DNA of 64,000 nucleotides from Macrolepiota albuminosa (GCA_027475525.1 JAMWFC010000049.1:4510947-4574946); one strand, 5' to 3'. Shown: positions 1 through 11,060, numbered from the stretch's first letter. The notes: generated by a model from the sequence alone, not told the origin. Numbers and translations are program-made.

Positions 1-135
1 TAGGGACTCCTCCCTCTCTGCCTGCAAATCCTCCTGCACTCTCCTCTCCTGCTGCAACTCCACGTAGGTCTCCTGGAGCCTTGTTGATAGGCGCTCCTGG
101 ACGGCTGCCTCCTTGAGCAGATGGTGATGGGCCAT
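1..135 (-). CDS. unidentified partial ORF, helical/coiled-coil-like
   Basis: An open frame starts with ATG at 135 and runs off the left edge of the window (45 codons visible). The readable part is rich in Leu, Glu, Gln and Arg (for example LKEAAVQERLSTRLQETY), a pattern typical of a coiled coil. No catalytic motif is visible and I do not recognise a family. It lies on the strand opposite to the neighbouring LTR element, so it may be a gene of another element or an old cargo gene. Confidence 0.35.
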   Translation of the reverse strand, partial: MAHHHLLKEAAVQERLSTRLQETYVELQQERRVQEDLQAEREESL

Positions 136-1353
136 GGTGTCCCCCCCAGGCCCAGGAACCAACCCAGGAACCAACCAACCCTGGGCCCAATAAAGGACCT
201 GCCTCCCCCCCCCAACCCTGAGGGTCCCATGCTCAGGGCCCCAAGAGATGTCTACCGGTGATAAGCTAGGGGTTGCTTCTCCTCGTTCCCTAGATCCAGG
301 GAGGCCTGCCTCTTGCCCTTATTCCAACATGGCTCCAGGTCAGAGGGAGCCCATCTCTTACCCTTCTTCTGATGTGACTCTTGATGTCCCTCATCTGACA
401 AGGACAACAATGAGGACAATGAGGACGAGGATGAGAACAACAAGGACAAGGACAACGATGACCATACAATGGGATGGCTCTTCATGCAGATGCATTGACG
501 CACATTCCCAACCCTCCCCAACTGAGTTCCGGGCAGCACCATGCTCCCTGACTCCCTGCTTGCCCTTGTCCATGTGCTCTGGCTCCACAACCAGTCCAAC
601 ACCCACTCCTCATCCCATCCCTGCTCCCGTGCCATACACCATGCCCTCCACGCCAACCCCATGGAACACCGCTCATGCTAGAGATGACACAACATGCACA
701 TTGAGGTGTTCTGGCAGGCCCCAGCCACTGGCTCCTCAAAATAACACGGCGCCCCTCAATAAGTGCACATCATGCATTAAATGATGTCAGCAGGGCTCCA
801 GGAAAAGGAAAGCACTCACAGGGCCAGCAGCTTCACACCAGGACTGTGCAGGGGGTTCCTGATAATGTCTCTGTACCGCCAAAAACTGCTCTGGTGTCAC
901 CTGGTCTTGCGGAATACGTTGTGCTGCAGGAACAGGTCAGATCTGGCCCACACCCAGGGAGGGCTGATCAAGGTGCAAAGACAAGGGATGGGATGGAGAA
1001 GGCACAACAGGAGGAAGTAACCCTGCCAGTGCATGCTGGGACAAAGACCTACCCCAGGAGTCTGCTGGGGCACAGACCTGGCCCTGGGAATCAGCTGGGA
1101 CAAAGGCCCACTCAGGGATTAGGACCAGGACTCTGGAAAAGGCATCTGAATAAGAGACTGGCATCAGGAACAAAACACCTACAAAGGAGCTTGTTAATCA
1201 ATTGGCAATCCTGCCACTGGTTGTACTCCACCTGGCGCCTGTTGTAGTTCTGCTAGGAGGCCAGAGAATTGCCCCCAGCAAGGAGAGGGGTGAGAAAACA
1301 AAGAGGCATAATGAGGCGTGACATAACAAATAGGGAGAATGACAAGAGGGTGA
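136..1353. other. decayed internal sequence upstream of a 3' LTR
   Basis: No intact gene is seen. An Asp/Glu/Asn-rich stretch is readable on the plus strand around 398-465, followed by stop codons, like an eroded acidic coding region. CpG is rare and TG/CA abundant. Just before 1354 a purine run (gacaagaggg, 1341-1350) and tga precede the LTR, the same layout as the polypurine tract of the element ending at 31510. This is therefore probably the 3' internal end of an LTR element whose 5' part lies outside the window. Confidence 0.4.
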
Positions 1354-2138
1354 TGTCACAACCTGTTACCCCAACACACCACACAAGCCCCGATGTGCTG
1401 ACCCGGCACACCACGTGAGCCCTGAACCCTGCCCTTGTTATCCAACCAGGCCACCCACACTGACACCTGACCCTAGGCTCTGGGCCCCACCAATCACCTC
1501 CAACAGTCAACTCACTGCCACAGACCCCAACTAACCCCCTTTTACACTCAGCTCTACGGCTGCCCATGGGCCCTGACTGATCTTCTAGTGCCACATCCAT
1601 ACCCAGACAATACGCCACACAGGACCCACACCTGGACAATACAATGCCCAGGACTACATGGAACCTAGCCCCGGAGCTCATCCAGACAACATGGACCTTA
1701 GCTGCCACAGGTATATAGCTAGTAGCCAGTAGTACACAAAGGGTAGTCTTGATATTGCTATAACTTCCATCTCTATACTTTCTTGCCTGTCTCATACCAT
1801 CTACTCAATCTATCTTCTTACTCTCTCAAGTTTCCTGGTCTCCTAAGTCTTACTTTGATCCTAACTCAGTCTCCCTGTCTTAGTCTCTTTCTCTGATCAT
1901 TCCCCATTATCCTCTGCCCTAACAGGCTCTGCCTTTTCCCGTCCCCATATTCCAGACTTAGCCTGGGATCCTGCTCTACCCCTTCCTATGAACCCTGGCA
2001 CTCCGTAGCACCCTTGCACCCCCCTCCAAAAACTCTGGAACTTGCCCTCCATTACCTGGAGACACTCTGTAGACTTTGAGTCTGCCTAGTAAGGATCTGC
2101 TTGCCTCTGGAAGCCCCCATCATCAGCAGAACCTGACA
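1354..2138 (+). repeat. 3' LTR of a decayed element (family B)
   Basis: The segment begins TGTCACAAC and ends AACCTGACA. From about 1740 it aligns clearly with the solo LTR at 21525-22384 (shared blocks such as gtagtcttgatattgctata and gcctagtaagga) and has the same terminus as the LTR at 47783-48528. The flanks do not match (GGTGA left, TTACC right). With the purine tract on the left, this fits the 3' LTR of an element extending left, inserted into the element C relic that starts at 2139. Confidence 0.65.
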
Positions 2139-3240
2139 TTACCGTTTGCTAGGTAGCATCTGAGGTGCTATCATCTAGCGCATTGTCCTACCACCTCTGC
2201 TCAAGCACACCAGGACCCTGCTGGGACTCCTCACAACCCTGCATGCCAGGTGCTGGAGATGGTGTTGTACTGCATATATGTCCAGTGCACCCAACCACAG
2301 TTGGCATCAACATTTTGGAGCCCATTGCAAGGGGTTCTATTAAGGCAGAATTATGCTAGAAACTAGAGCCCAGCAACAGCACCGCCTCCTATTGGAGAGC
2401 GCATTTGAACAAATACCCACCGACTCACCACATTTACTAGGCGTGCTACCAAGACAGACCTTAGACCAGGAACTTGAAGCTGCTCCAGATAGCTTGGCCA
2501 AAAGCTTTTTCCCATTCTCCCAACTGTTCAAGTATCTAGCAGGTGAAAACCATATGCCACTTACTCCATTAGAAGAGCTATCTAGGTTATTATTGCCAGA
2601 ACCTAGTGACTCAGAGCCACTTGAGCCCATACCCACCACAACCATGCCAAGTAAAACTAACACCACCACCACTATTTCTACTTTGACATCCATGCCAATT
2701 GACATGGAACAGCCAAACACACCACGCATGCCGCCAAGAAACTATTTCTTGTCACCAAAATGGGACAAAACAAATCCTTGCAAGCTAATGCAGTATTTCA
2801 GGGAATTGGACTATTTACTACACAACTGCCAGGTAACTGACAATCCACAGATGAAAAAGTATGCTGCCAGATACATTTCCTACAATACTGCAGAATCCTG
2901 GACAGGACTGGACAAGTTTCAAGGATTGACAAAGGACATGGTGCCAAGACCATTTACCTATGAGGAATGGAAAAAGGCAATTATTAAACTGTATCCTGGC
3001 ACTGAAGAATCCATGCATTATACAGTTATGGAAATCCAGAAGCTGGTACAGGATACCTTTGTGACTGGAATTTATATGCTAGGCACACTATCTACTTATT
3101 ATTGCAACTTTCAGTGGATCACACAATGGCTAGTACAGAATGGCAAACTCTACAGGAATGAGGAACGGTGCTTGTTTCAACAAGGAATTTCAACATCATT
3201 ATGGAGGAAAGTTCTACCTATAACCTTATACAAATACATC
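2139..3240 (+). mobile_element. truncated, CpG-depleted relic of element C (LTR end plus gag)
   Basis: Positions 2139-2312 match the 3' end of the element C LTR (8210-8383). The match continues through the primer-binding region (ttttggagccc at 2313) and the N-terminal half of gag to about 3205, where it stops abruptly. Most differences from the younger copy at 8210-9280 are CG to TG or CA. The left end is cut by the family B LTR. Confidence 0.85.
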
Positions 3241-3306
3241 GATGCATACAAACGCTGCTCCCTGTACATGGTACTGTATATCCAGCCTATCGGCCCTGCC
3301 TCTTAG
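2353..3306 (+). pseudogene. Gag N-terminal fragment of element C family
   Basis: A 317-codon frame that aligns along its first ~285 residues with the Gag of element C. Shared blocks include LPRQTLDQELEAAPDSLA, TPRMPPRN and KKAIIKLYPG. It lacks the zinc-knuckle and protease parts, and its last ~30 codons are unrelated flanking sequence. Despite heavy CpG loss the frame has no internal stop. It starts with an ATG at a place where the younger copy has CCG, so it may record the original Gag start. Confidence 0.8.
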
Positions 3307-3469
3307 CTCAGTATTGTAGCTTGCCGGCGTTAAACAGAATTCATCATCATCATCGTCAACTCTCTGCAGGGGGCCCGGGCTCCTCGAGCGCGGCTTTCTT
3401 ACTTTTTTTATGCGATGTTCTCACGCCTTCATTACACTTAGTGTGATCACGACCTACTTCATCACCTTG
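3307..3469. other. no gene seen
   Basis: Short unique stretch between the gag relic and the STT4 pseudogene. It contains a small CAT/ATC run near 3340-3356 and a GC-rich patch near 3368-3395. Nothing functional is recognised. Confidence 0.4.
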
Positions 3470-5317
3470 TTGCCTTGCCGTTCGAAGTTTCGACGCCACC
3501 TGCCATGACTGCTGGTATCCAGGTCTGGACATGGGTCATCTCCAACAAACCTGATATTGAAGTTGCTTTGATGGCTGAAGTCCTTTCTGCATGGTCAGAC
3601 AACATTAAACACGAGAAAGGAATGTTCTCCTCGGCGCTCAAGTGAGTCTTGTACATCATACAAAGTATCTGATCTTGATAATGTTTGCAGCTACCAAGAC
3701 CCATTTTATGGACGAATCAAACATAGTCCTACCGACAAGGAGGTCATCGACAGAGGGAGCGCAAATGCTCATTGAATCCTGACTCCTCATGTTCTCGTTC
3801 TACAAATGCTTTTCAGCCGACTGCAAGCGGCTAGATATCGTCGGCCTGGGATGATGTTTTTGATTCAACAACTGGTGCTATGTTCCACACGAGCATACCG
3901 TTTGATGAGGTATGATTACCTCTCTTATGTTACCTTCGACTTATTAGACTTAAGCACTCATGCACTGACTCGCGAAAAACGTTTTTCTCTCCTCTTTGGG
4001 TTTGAAACCTAAAGAGTTCTCATTTGGATTCTTACTCGGAGAGTCTGCTGCGTGAAAGTCTTTACTCAAATGCTTTTGCTTGGTTTTCGGTCCGCCCACA
4101 GTGTGTTTTGTACCTTTGCGTGGATTTGAAGTTTCTCACGCAGTTGTAGATGGTCTTACGGCACAAATAGCGCTCAAGTAGATGCGGACGTGAAAGTCTT
4201 AATAGAATTTCTGTCCTGCCTACAGACGGACGCCATTTGGGGAACTTCTGAGATCTCCAGTCTCTTTCCGGGTCAAGTACCATCCCGGGGCCTATGTGGG
4301 TTTTTCCTTGCATTCTCCGTTCCCATCATGGTATCATGATCATGAGTGCAGATTAGTGCAGATTATTCGAATCGACTTCGAAGTATAAATCATCCTCTGC
4401 GCCTTCTTACAGAGAACGAGATGATAAGACTGTCTGTTTGGAACAATCCGACCAACGATCCTAAACAAGGTAACGATCACGTCGGAACCATTGGAGCTGC
4501 AATGGTCGAGGTCAACATGTCATCCATTCTATCCTGAATTAATTACTGAAGTGTGGTCTGCAGACTACTTGGCATACGGTCCTTCATACTGTCTGGGAGA
4601 TCGCGCCTGTAATTGCCGTGTATTTTGTGGAACGATTCAAAAATCCCACTGTACGAAATGAAGTAACAAAGATGGTTCGCGCAAATCCTTTGGAACTCAT
4701 TGACGTCCCAGAAGCATCACCTCTCTTCATTGGTGACAAGGTGAATGGGCATGTCCAAAGGGATTTCCTGGTAAGTCAGGATCCATTTCCCTCTCAACAA
4801 TAAATGGCTCACATTGACCTTCGAAGCATCTACTCTTATGGTGTCCCGTCCCATGCCATTGCAATTGGTTTCTTTGAACCCCGATACAACAACGAACCTC
4901 TAATCCTTCAATATGCTCATCGAGTGCTTGAACAGCATCCTGTTGACCTCACGTTCTTTTTTGTTCCCCAAGTCGTCCAAGCCCTACGATATGATAAATT
5001 TGGTGCGTGCTGTCTACACCTTTCTCTCATCTGTCTGAACGATTTGCCAAGGTTATGTGGCACAATTCATCTTCGAAACGGCAAAAATCTCTCAGCTGTT
5101 CTGTCATCAGATCATTTGGAACATGAAGGCAAATTGTTACAAAGACGATGCGGCTGAAATTGTACGTTCTTCCATTCTCGACGACTTGCTTCTCAATTAA
5201 TGTTGCAAAAAGGAGAATCCAATGAAGCCGACTCTGGACCTCATAGCAGAGCGCGTTGTTGAAGCTCTCCCGGGTGATGCGAGAAAATTCCTCAATCTTG
5301 AGTTTAACTTCTTCGCC
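3470..5317 (+). pseudogene. STT4: STT4-type phosphatidylinositol 4-kinase fragment (intron-containing)
   Basis: Several exons match the region of Stt4/PI4K-alpha that precedes the kinase domain. Recognisable blocks are SPTDKEVIDR (exon after the intron ending ~3690), MLFSRLQAARYRRPG, LLFGFET, WFSVRPQ, VWNNPTNDPKQG, FFEPRYNN and HRVLEQHPVDLTFFFVPQVV. Canonical ~50-bp GT..AG introns separate them (for example after 3640, 3910, 4770, 5004 and 5160), so this is a DNA-level copy and not a retrocopy. Stt4 makes PI4P at the plasma membrane. This copy is dead: a TGA near 3775, a frameshift near 4012, both termini missing, and the catalytic kinase domain absent. It breaks off in an exon at about 5317, where Copia sequence begins. 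Confidence 0.85.
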
Positions 5318-5682
5318 TCTCGACCACGGAGGCAGAATACATGGCTCTGACCCGTGGAGCCCAGCAGGCTATGTGGATGTTTAACTGGCTCATGGAGGTT
5401 GACCTTGCTCAGACATTACCGGCTAAACTTCATATTGACAACTCTCCCGTGCTCTCGCTCGCTCAGTACACAAAAGGACACGCCCGAGCCAAACACATTG
5501 ACATCAGACACCATTACATTCGGGAACGCGTGAAGCTTGGCGAGATAGAGGTCATCCATATCCCATCTTCTGAAAATCCAGCCAACTTATTCACGAAACC
5601 TCTTGGACGTGTCACACACTCATACTTGGTAGGACTCTTGGGGCTCAACTCACAGCTCGAGTCTGGGGGAGTGTTGGAGTAG
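5318..5682 (+). pseudogene. Ty1/Copia polyprotein C-terminus (RNase H)
   Basis: The frame begins STTEAEYMALTRGAQQ, the typical Copia RNase H catalytic-Glu block, and continues through HIDNSPVLSLAQ, KHIDIRHHYIRERV and NLFTKPLGR to the end of the polyprotein. Only the last ~120 residues remain; capsid, protease, integrase and RT are absent. The first in-frame Met (5341) is internal and not a real start. The fragment is fused directly to an STT4 exon on its left and runs into its own LTR on the right. Confidence 0.85.
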
Positions 5683-5930
5683 ACTCTTATCTGTGGCGGC
5701 GGCGCCCCCGGTTACTTCTCGGTCTTTAAACCATTTCCTTTTTAGCTCATACTTACATCTCGATCGTACTATACAGTTTCCTAAGCCACCGCATTTTCTT
5801 TATGTTGCGTGCGCCGGAGTTACCGCCCCTCAGTTCTTTATTCAAAGACTGAGGGTGCGTAATCACTACTTACTTATTTTATTTTTATCTTACCTATTCC
5901 TGTAGTTCTCGACACTTACTTCGTACTACA
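5672..5930 (+). repeat. presumed Copia 3' LTR
   Basis: TGTTGGAGTAGACTC begins right after a purine tract (tctggggga) at the end of the Copia ORF, the standard place for a 3' LTR. A possible end is ...tcgtactaca at 5930, but there is no second LTR to confirm it. Confidence 0.5.
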
Positions 5931-6669
5931 AATCAAGAAATTTTGGACCAAATGCAACAGGTCTATTAAGGTAAAAATGCCCAAAATCATGTCGAAATGT
6001 GTGAGGAATTGTTCAGGTAAAAAGTGGCCTCCGGTGCTGAAGCAAGATGTCCGTCCCGGTAAAATTGGTCCGGTCCTGTCCAGTCTCGCCAAAAAAAATT
6101 TGAAGTTCAAGGTAGACGGAGCTGATGGTAAGGGTCAGAGAAGTGTTGACAAGATTGAAAAGACTTCATTACGCTCCTACACTGTAGTAGACTGTAGTTC
6201 TAACTTGGCAATCTCAATTTCAAATGTGCAACTTAAATATGTTTTCAATGATCCAAAATCAAGTGGCAATAACACAGAATAACACGCCGAGTCTTCAGTG
6301 TTGAAATTTATTCTATCCCTGTAAATGCACCACCCAATACTCCAGAGGTCTTTGACCTCACTGACGAAGCTTCTTTTGACCTCCAGACATGGATTGGAGT
6401 TGGAAAGCCCTACCCTGAACCAGGCAAAGTATCGTTTGGTCTTCACAAGTACTGTGAATTGTGCCTTGCTGTTTGTAATGAAGTTACAGGAATTGTGAGC
6501 TTAATGTTCACACTGCACAGAATCAGACCAGTCCAGTCTATTGACTATGTAGTACAGAACAAAAATAAGCTGCTTTGTAAGCAGCTGGTAAACTAATTAT
6601 ATAGTAATGTAAATTAATATTATATTATAATAAATATAATATAATAGTGTCTACTATAAAGTAAGTAAA
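5931..6669. other. AT-rich non-genic stretch
   Basis: No convincing gene. Short frames (for example 5977-6282) have no recognisable domain. A very AT-rich block lies at about 6590-6660. A short inverted repeat (gctgctt/aagcagc) lies near 6570-6586. This stretch probably contains the LTR of the minus-strand element G1, whose ORF ends at 6752. Confidence 0.4.
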
Positions 6670-6693
6670 GCTATGTGGCGAACGCCACATAGC
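6670..6693. repeat. perfect hairpin, 11-bp arms
   Basis: gctatgtggcg and cgccacatagc are perfect inverted copies separated by AA. It lies just inside the presumed LTR start of the minus-strand Gypsy G1 and may be an LTR regulatory or transcript-end structure. Confidence 0.6.
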
Positions 6694-6705
6694 GGACTAC
6701 GCTAC

Positions 6706-6714
6706 ACACCCCCC
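6706..6714 (-). other. polypurine tract and presumed LTR start of element G1
   Basis: Read on the minus strand, a run GATTGGGGGG is followed by TGTGTAGCG, about 40 bp downstream of the last G1 ORF. This is the expected layout of a polypurine tract and 3' LTR start. The other LTR of G1 was not found. Confidence 0.45.
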
Positions 6715-6751
6715 AATCAGACCGAGCTACGGTCTTGAGATAATACGACGG

Positions 6752-7340
6752 TCATGCCGTCGGTAAGTCAGGGACGGGGGCAATGGGAGAGTCCCCAGGC
6801 TCCCGGAATGGATTGGCAGTCACGTCGTCCATGTCGTAGTCGAGGAGTTCATCCTTGGGTGTGGGCGCGTAGGAAGTGCCTGAAGGCCCTGCTACTGGCA
6901 GGGAATCGTCATAGTCCTGGAGGGGGGACAGTGTGAGATTGGGGTCGAAGGTCGACCCCGGGACAGGTGGTTGGGGATCAGGCAGATCCCCGGTGTCGGA
7001 CAGGTACTGGCGCGTCCAGATTTTGTGGGCATGAATGTCTTGCGTGATGAAGAGGTACATCCCCTTGGCGAGCACGTCGTCATATGCACGACGACTGTCC
7101 TGCTGCTGGAGCATCAGGCGTTGGCAATCGCCAATGGTGGCCTCGCGCCACCCATCCCACTGAGCGATGGACTGGGGTGTACCGTAATGGTCGAGGCGTT
7201 GTAGCCTCTCGTCGTCAATAGCAGCCGCCTCGTTGTAGAGCTGGCTGTCGCTGAAGAATAAATGGGCCAAGTAGGTGACCCCATAAGTATACGCATGGTC
7301 AGCCCAGCTGACCGGAATTTGATTGTGAAGAAGGACGCGT
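6752..7340 (-). pseudogene. G1 third ORF, C-terminal segment
   Basis: This is the last ~195 codons of the G1 ORF3, entered in frame from 20671 after removal of element C (the join reads SDVL-RVLLHNQ). It ends with a stop at 6752. The segment has a helical first half (WADHAYTYG, YNEAAAIDDERLQRL) and a Pro/Asp-rich acidic tail (PQPPVPGS, DYDDS, DYDMDD). I do not recognise a named domain. The apparent Met start at 7372 is created by the LTR insertion and is not real. Confidence 0.65.
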
Positions 7341-8383
7341 TGATAGGCTTCTACTCGGACTGAGCGCATCAAGGGACATTATAGGCCGACCAACACTTGA
7401 CACACTAAAGGCTCTAGCGACCAGCCTTGGGTACAGAGCAGCCCTAGCGCGGGCGCTCTATGGCAAGACTTATCCATTCATCTCAATCACCAGTATCAGC
7501 CCCTCAGCGCACTCCACTCAGTTACTTTGAAGACCAAGAAGACTCAGGACTCATAGCGCTAGCATAACGGCGGGAGGGGACTCTGACCAAACCCCGATCA
7601 GTACTGGAAGGAGTTAGCAATTGGCGCTGTCAATCACCGAGGCACCTCAATCAGAAGTCTAAAAGAATCAATGACGACGAGACAGGATACACGCAGACCC
7701 GACATTTAAATCTATCAAAATATGGTACAATGTTTAGCGCCGGAATTAGCGCTCACGGCGTCTGTCGAGGATTCTCCGACCATACCCCGGGATGGCATGG
7801 CCAATTAAATTACATCAAAAAGTGAGCAAACTCGTACCACTTCTAAGTAGTTTTAGAGTCGCCGTTGGTCGCCGTCACCCATGTGCTGCAGGTCGCCGTT
7901 GACAGGTGGCCGTTAGCTACAGTCACAAAGGGAGGCGCTAAGCGGTAGCGCCGTCAATGGACTTATTTTGGAAATAAGGTAGCGCATAGTATAAAAACTA
8001 GCTACTTGCCATGTATATAATAACGAATTGTAACCTCTTGAGCACCCAGTTACACTTAGCGTTCAAATCGCGCTAGCATTGCCTGACTTTGCCACCAAGT
8101 TCGGCGCTAGCTTCGTCTATCTCGTCTTCGTCATTTACGGTGCCACCTACGGGCACGCTACGCTGCGCTATTCGTTTCTTTCTCTATAATTTCTCCTAAA
8201 CTACGACGCTTACCACTTGCTAGGTAGCATCCAAGGCGCTATCGTCTAGCGCATCGCCCTATCACCTCTGCTCGAGCACACCGGGACCCTGCCGGGACTC
8301 CTCACAAACCCGTACGCCAGGCGCTGGAGACGGCGTTGTACTGCGTATACGTCCAGCGCACCCAACCACAGTTGGCGTCATCA
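7341..8383 (+). repeat. 5' LTR of element C
   Basis: 1043 bp, starts TGATAGGCTTC and ends GGCGTCATCA. It differs from the 3' LTR at seven positions, all C/T or G/A within a CpG of one copy. It contains the sense promoter (TATA-like box at 7990). Confidence 0.95.
7990..7996 (+). promoter_or_regulatory. TATA box in 5' LTR
   Basis: TATAAAA within gcatagtataaaaacta, about 390 bp before the LTR end. It is conserved in the 3' LTR (at about 20277-20283). It is the likely core promoter for element C genomic RNA. Confidence 0.55.
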
Positions 8384-8386
8384 TTT

Positions 8387-8400
8387 TGGAGCCCACCGCG
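8387..8400 (+). other. primer-binding site candidate of element C
   Basis: TGGAGCCCACCGCG starts 3 nt after the LTR end. TGG is the usual complement of tRNA 3' CCA. The same ttttggagccc follows the LTR end in the old relic at 2313. The primer tRNA was not identified. Confidence 0.5.
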
Positions 8401-8462
8401 AGGGGTTCTATTGAGGCAGAATTCCGCCGGAAACTCGAGCCCAGCGACAGCGCCGCCTCCTA

Positions 8463-11060
8463 TTGGAGAGCGCGTTTGAGCAAACCTTAACTGAGTCACC
8501 ACACTTACCAGGCGCGCTACCGAGGCAGACTTTAGATCAGGAGCTTGAAGCCGCTCCAGATAGCTTGGCTGAAAGCTTCTTCCCATTTTCCCGACCGTTC
8601 GAATACTTAGCAGGTGAAAACCATACACCGCTTACTCCTTTGGAAGAGCTGTCTAGGTCATTATCGCCAGAACCTAGCGACTCAGAATTACCCGAGCCAG
8701 TACCGACTACAACTACGCCAAGCGAAACTACCACTAACACTACTATTCCCACCACGACGTCGACACCAGCTAGTATGGAGCAGGCAAACACACCGCGTAT
8801 GCCGCCAAGAAACCACTTCTCGTCGCCAAAATGGGACGAGACGAAACCTCGCGAGCTAACACAGTATTTTCGAGAATTGGAATATTTATTACGCGACTGC
8901 CGAGTCACCGACAACACCCAAATGAAAGAATACGCCGCCAGATACGTTTCCTACGATACCGCGGAATCCTGGACGGGACTGGATGAGTTTCAAGGATTAA
9001 CACGAGAAGCGGTGCCAAGGTCGTTTACCTACGAGGAATGGAAAAAGGCGATCATTAAACTGTACCCTGGCGCTGAAGAATCCACGCGCTATACCGTCCT
9101 TGAAATCCAGAAACTGGTACAGGATACCTTCGCAACGGGCATTTATACACTAGGCACGCTATCTACTTATTATCGAGACTTCCAGCGAATTGCAAGATGG
9201 CTAGTACAGAATGGCAAACTCTACAGGAACGAGGAACGGCGCTTGTTTCAACAAGGCATTCCAACATCACTTTGGACTCGTATAGCTCGTCGCTTAGAAA
9301 TTCTTAAGTCCGACCACCATCCTGAGGAACCCTACGATATAGAAGACGTCTTTGAAGCAGGTAAATGGATACTGAAAGGCACGGATACTGGCATCCCCTT
9401 CCAGCGACCTTCTAGCACTGATAACGGAGGAAAGGCGCCACCTGTTGCGGCGCCAGCACCTAGCGCAACTAACAATCAGGGAGGTTTTGTCAAGAAGGAG
9501 GACCTGGAAAACGCAGTCAACACGGCTGTTGCAAACGTTATGAGCAAATTGGAAACGTTAATCTTGACTAGCCTTAATGCGCCACGAGGTAATATGCAAT
9601 CCGGCCCTTGTCACTTCTGTGGTGAGGCAGGACATACGATGACTCGCGGACGCTGCGCTATCCTCGAACAATACCTGCGCCAAGGAAGAGCACGCCGAGG
9701 CGCCGACGGGAAAATAGTCCTACCCTCCGGCGCTAACATCCCTCTATATCCTGAGCACCGAACCTTCCAGGGGCGAATTGATGAATGGCACCGACGTAAC
9801 CCTGGGAACTTAGCGACGGGCAATCTCAATAGTACGGCCGCAGCGGAGGCAGAAACAACTCCACAACAGGCGCTAATCCATGAAGTACTCCAGCTTAACG
9901 CTGTTAGCGAGCGACCGACGTTGTCACGAGAGGAGAGGATCGAGACGTTGGAAAGGGAGCTAAAGTCGCTAAAGAATCAGGTTTTCGATGGTGTCGAGAT
10001 TAAAAAGAGCAAGCAACCGTTGAAAGACTATAGACCTTCAGGCGCTACGACCGATCCAGCACCTGCAAAGCCTTCGAATTCCAGTATCAACGACGACACA
10101 CCTGATACGGCCAAAGCACCAGCTAGCACGGAACCGCCACTACACCCGTATTCAGGACTTGCCGGTAACTACGCTCCGCCTATCAATCAAAACTTTGGAG
10201 CGCCAGACAAGCCAGCAGGAGGCTACCGACCAACGGCACCAATCTACGACATAGAAAAATCTAAGCAAGTATTCGATCGTATTATGAAAAGTCAAGTCAC
10301 GATGTCGGTAGGGGAGCTATGCAGTGTGGCGCCAGACGTCAGGAATCAGATGCGCACAGCGGTTACCCCTCGACGAAATGTAGCTAACAATGTAATGGCG
10401 GTGGATGAATGCGACGACGTGCTACCTGGATTCGCGTACATAACCGAGACGGTCGCGTCGGAAATCAAAGAAGAGGCCGCGCCACCTAAAGAAGCTACGT
10501 CCATTGACCCGGTCGAAACTTACCTTAAGTCGCTAAGATCTAGCGACGATCCCGCCGTCCTCACTGTGGCCCAAGACTCTCACGCGATTCGCTCGATTAT
10601 GTTGACAGTTGATGGAAAAAGCGAGATAGAATCTATAGTGGACAGCGGATCACAGATTATTTCAATGGCTGCCGACGTCGCTAACGAGCTTGGCATCATT
10701 TACGACCCGACCATCATTCTTAATATGCAAAGCGCTAACGGCACTATTGATCGATCCTTGGGAATGGCTCGTAACGTGCCATGCGCTGTTGGCGATCTTA
10801 CGTTTTACCTTCAAATACACATTCTTAGATCGCCTGCGTACGACTTATTATTAGGGAGGCCCTTCGACGTCTTAGCCCGATCAGTAGTCAAGACGACGTC
10901 TGAAGACGAAACGACGCTAACTATTAGCGACCCTAACTCGGGCGTCAGAAGAACGGTACCAACGTTTCCACGAGGGAAATTCCAGAAACCGGGACCGAGA
11001 AAGCGACCTTACGTTAGCGACGACCCTTGCGAGTGTTTTCCGGCGCCATCGAGGAGATGA
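8463..11060 (+). CDS. element C Gag-protease polyprotein
   Basis: An 865-codon frame. The N-terminal half is a retrotransposon Gag/capsid-type region (WKKAIIKLYPG, LVQDTFATGIYTLGTL). It is followed by a zinc-knuckle-like CHFCGEAGHTMTRGRC, whose His-to-last-Cys spacing (6) is wider than the usual 4, and by VLPSGANIP and RIDEWHRRNPG, as in other agaricomycete Gypsy Gags. An aspartic protease follows near residue 720 (SIVDSGSQIISM, later LLLGRPFDVL). The frame is open from just after a TGA at ~8415 but has no early ATG; the listed 8463 start is TTG and the first in-frame ATG is at about 8775. It may use a non-AUG start or have lost its ATG. It overlaps the next ORF by 34 bp in the -1 frame. Confidence 0.88.
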   Translation: MESAFEQTLTESPHLPGALPRQTLDQELEAAPDSLAESFFPFSRPFEYLAGENHTPLTPLEELSRSLSPEPSDSELPEPVPTTTTPSETTTNTTIPTTTSTPASMEQANTPRMPPRNHFSSPKWDETKPRELTQYFRELEYLLRDCRVTDNTQMKEYAARYVSYDTAESWTGLDEFQGLTREAVPRSFTYEEWKKAIIKLYPGAEESTRYTVLEIQKLVQDTFATGIYTLGTLSTYYRDFQRIARWLVQNGKLYRNEERRLFQQGIPTSLWTRIARRLEILKSDHHPEEPYDIEDVFEAGKWILKGTDTGIPFQRPSSTDNGGKAPPVAAPAPSATNNQGGFVKKEDLENAVNTAVANVMSKLETLILTSLNAPRGNMQSGPCHFCGEAGHTMTRGRCAILEQYLRQGRARRGADGKIVLPSGANIPLYPEHRTFQGRIDEWHRRNPGNLATGNLNSTAAAEAETTPQQALIHEVLQLNAVSERPTLSREERIETLERELKSLKNQVFDGVEIKKSKQPLKDYRPSGATTDPAPAKPSNSSINDDTPDTAKAPASTEPPLHPYSGLAGNYAPPINQNFGAPDKPAGGYRPTAPIYDIEKSKQVFDRIMKSQVTMSVGELCSVAPDVRNQMRTAVTPRRNVANNVMAVDECDDVLPGFAYITETVASEIKEEAAPPKEATSIDPVETYLKSLRSSDDPAVLTVAQDSHAIRSIMLTVDGKSEIESIVDSGSQIISMAADVANELGIIYDPTIILNMQSANGTIDRSLGMARNVPCAVGDLTFYLQIHILRSPAYDLLLGRPFDVLARSVVKTTSEDETTLTISDPNSGVRRTVPTFPRGKFQKPGPRKRPYVSDDPCECFPAPSRR

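Noticed and set aside
248..784. 178-codon plus ORF rich in Thr/Pro
   Set aside because: Low-complexity, no motif, overlaps equally long minus frames in CpG-depleted DNA; more likely decayed sequence.
11027..11060. Canonical slippery heptamer in the element C gag-RT overlap
   Set aside because: The candidate tgtttt does not satisfy X XXY YYZ in the gag phase.
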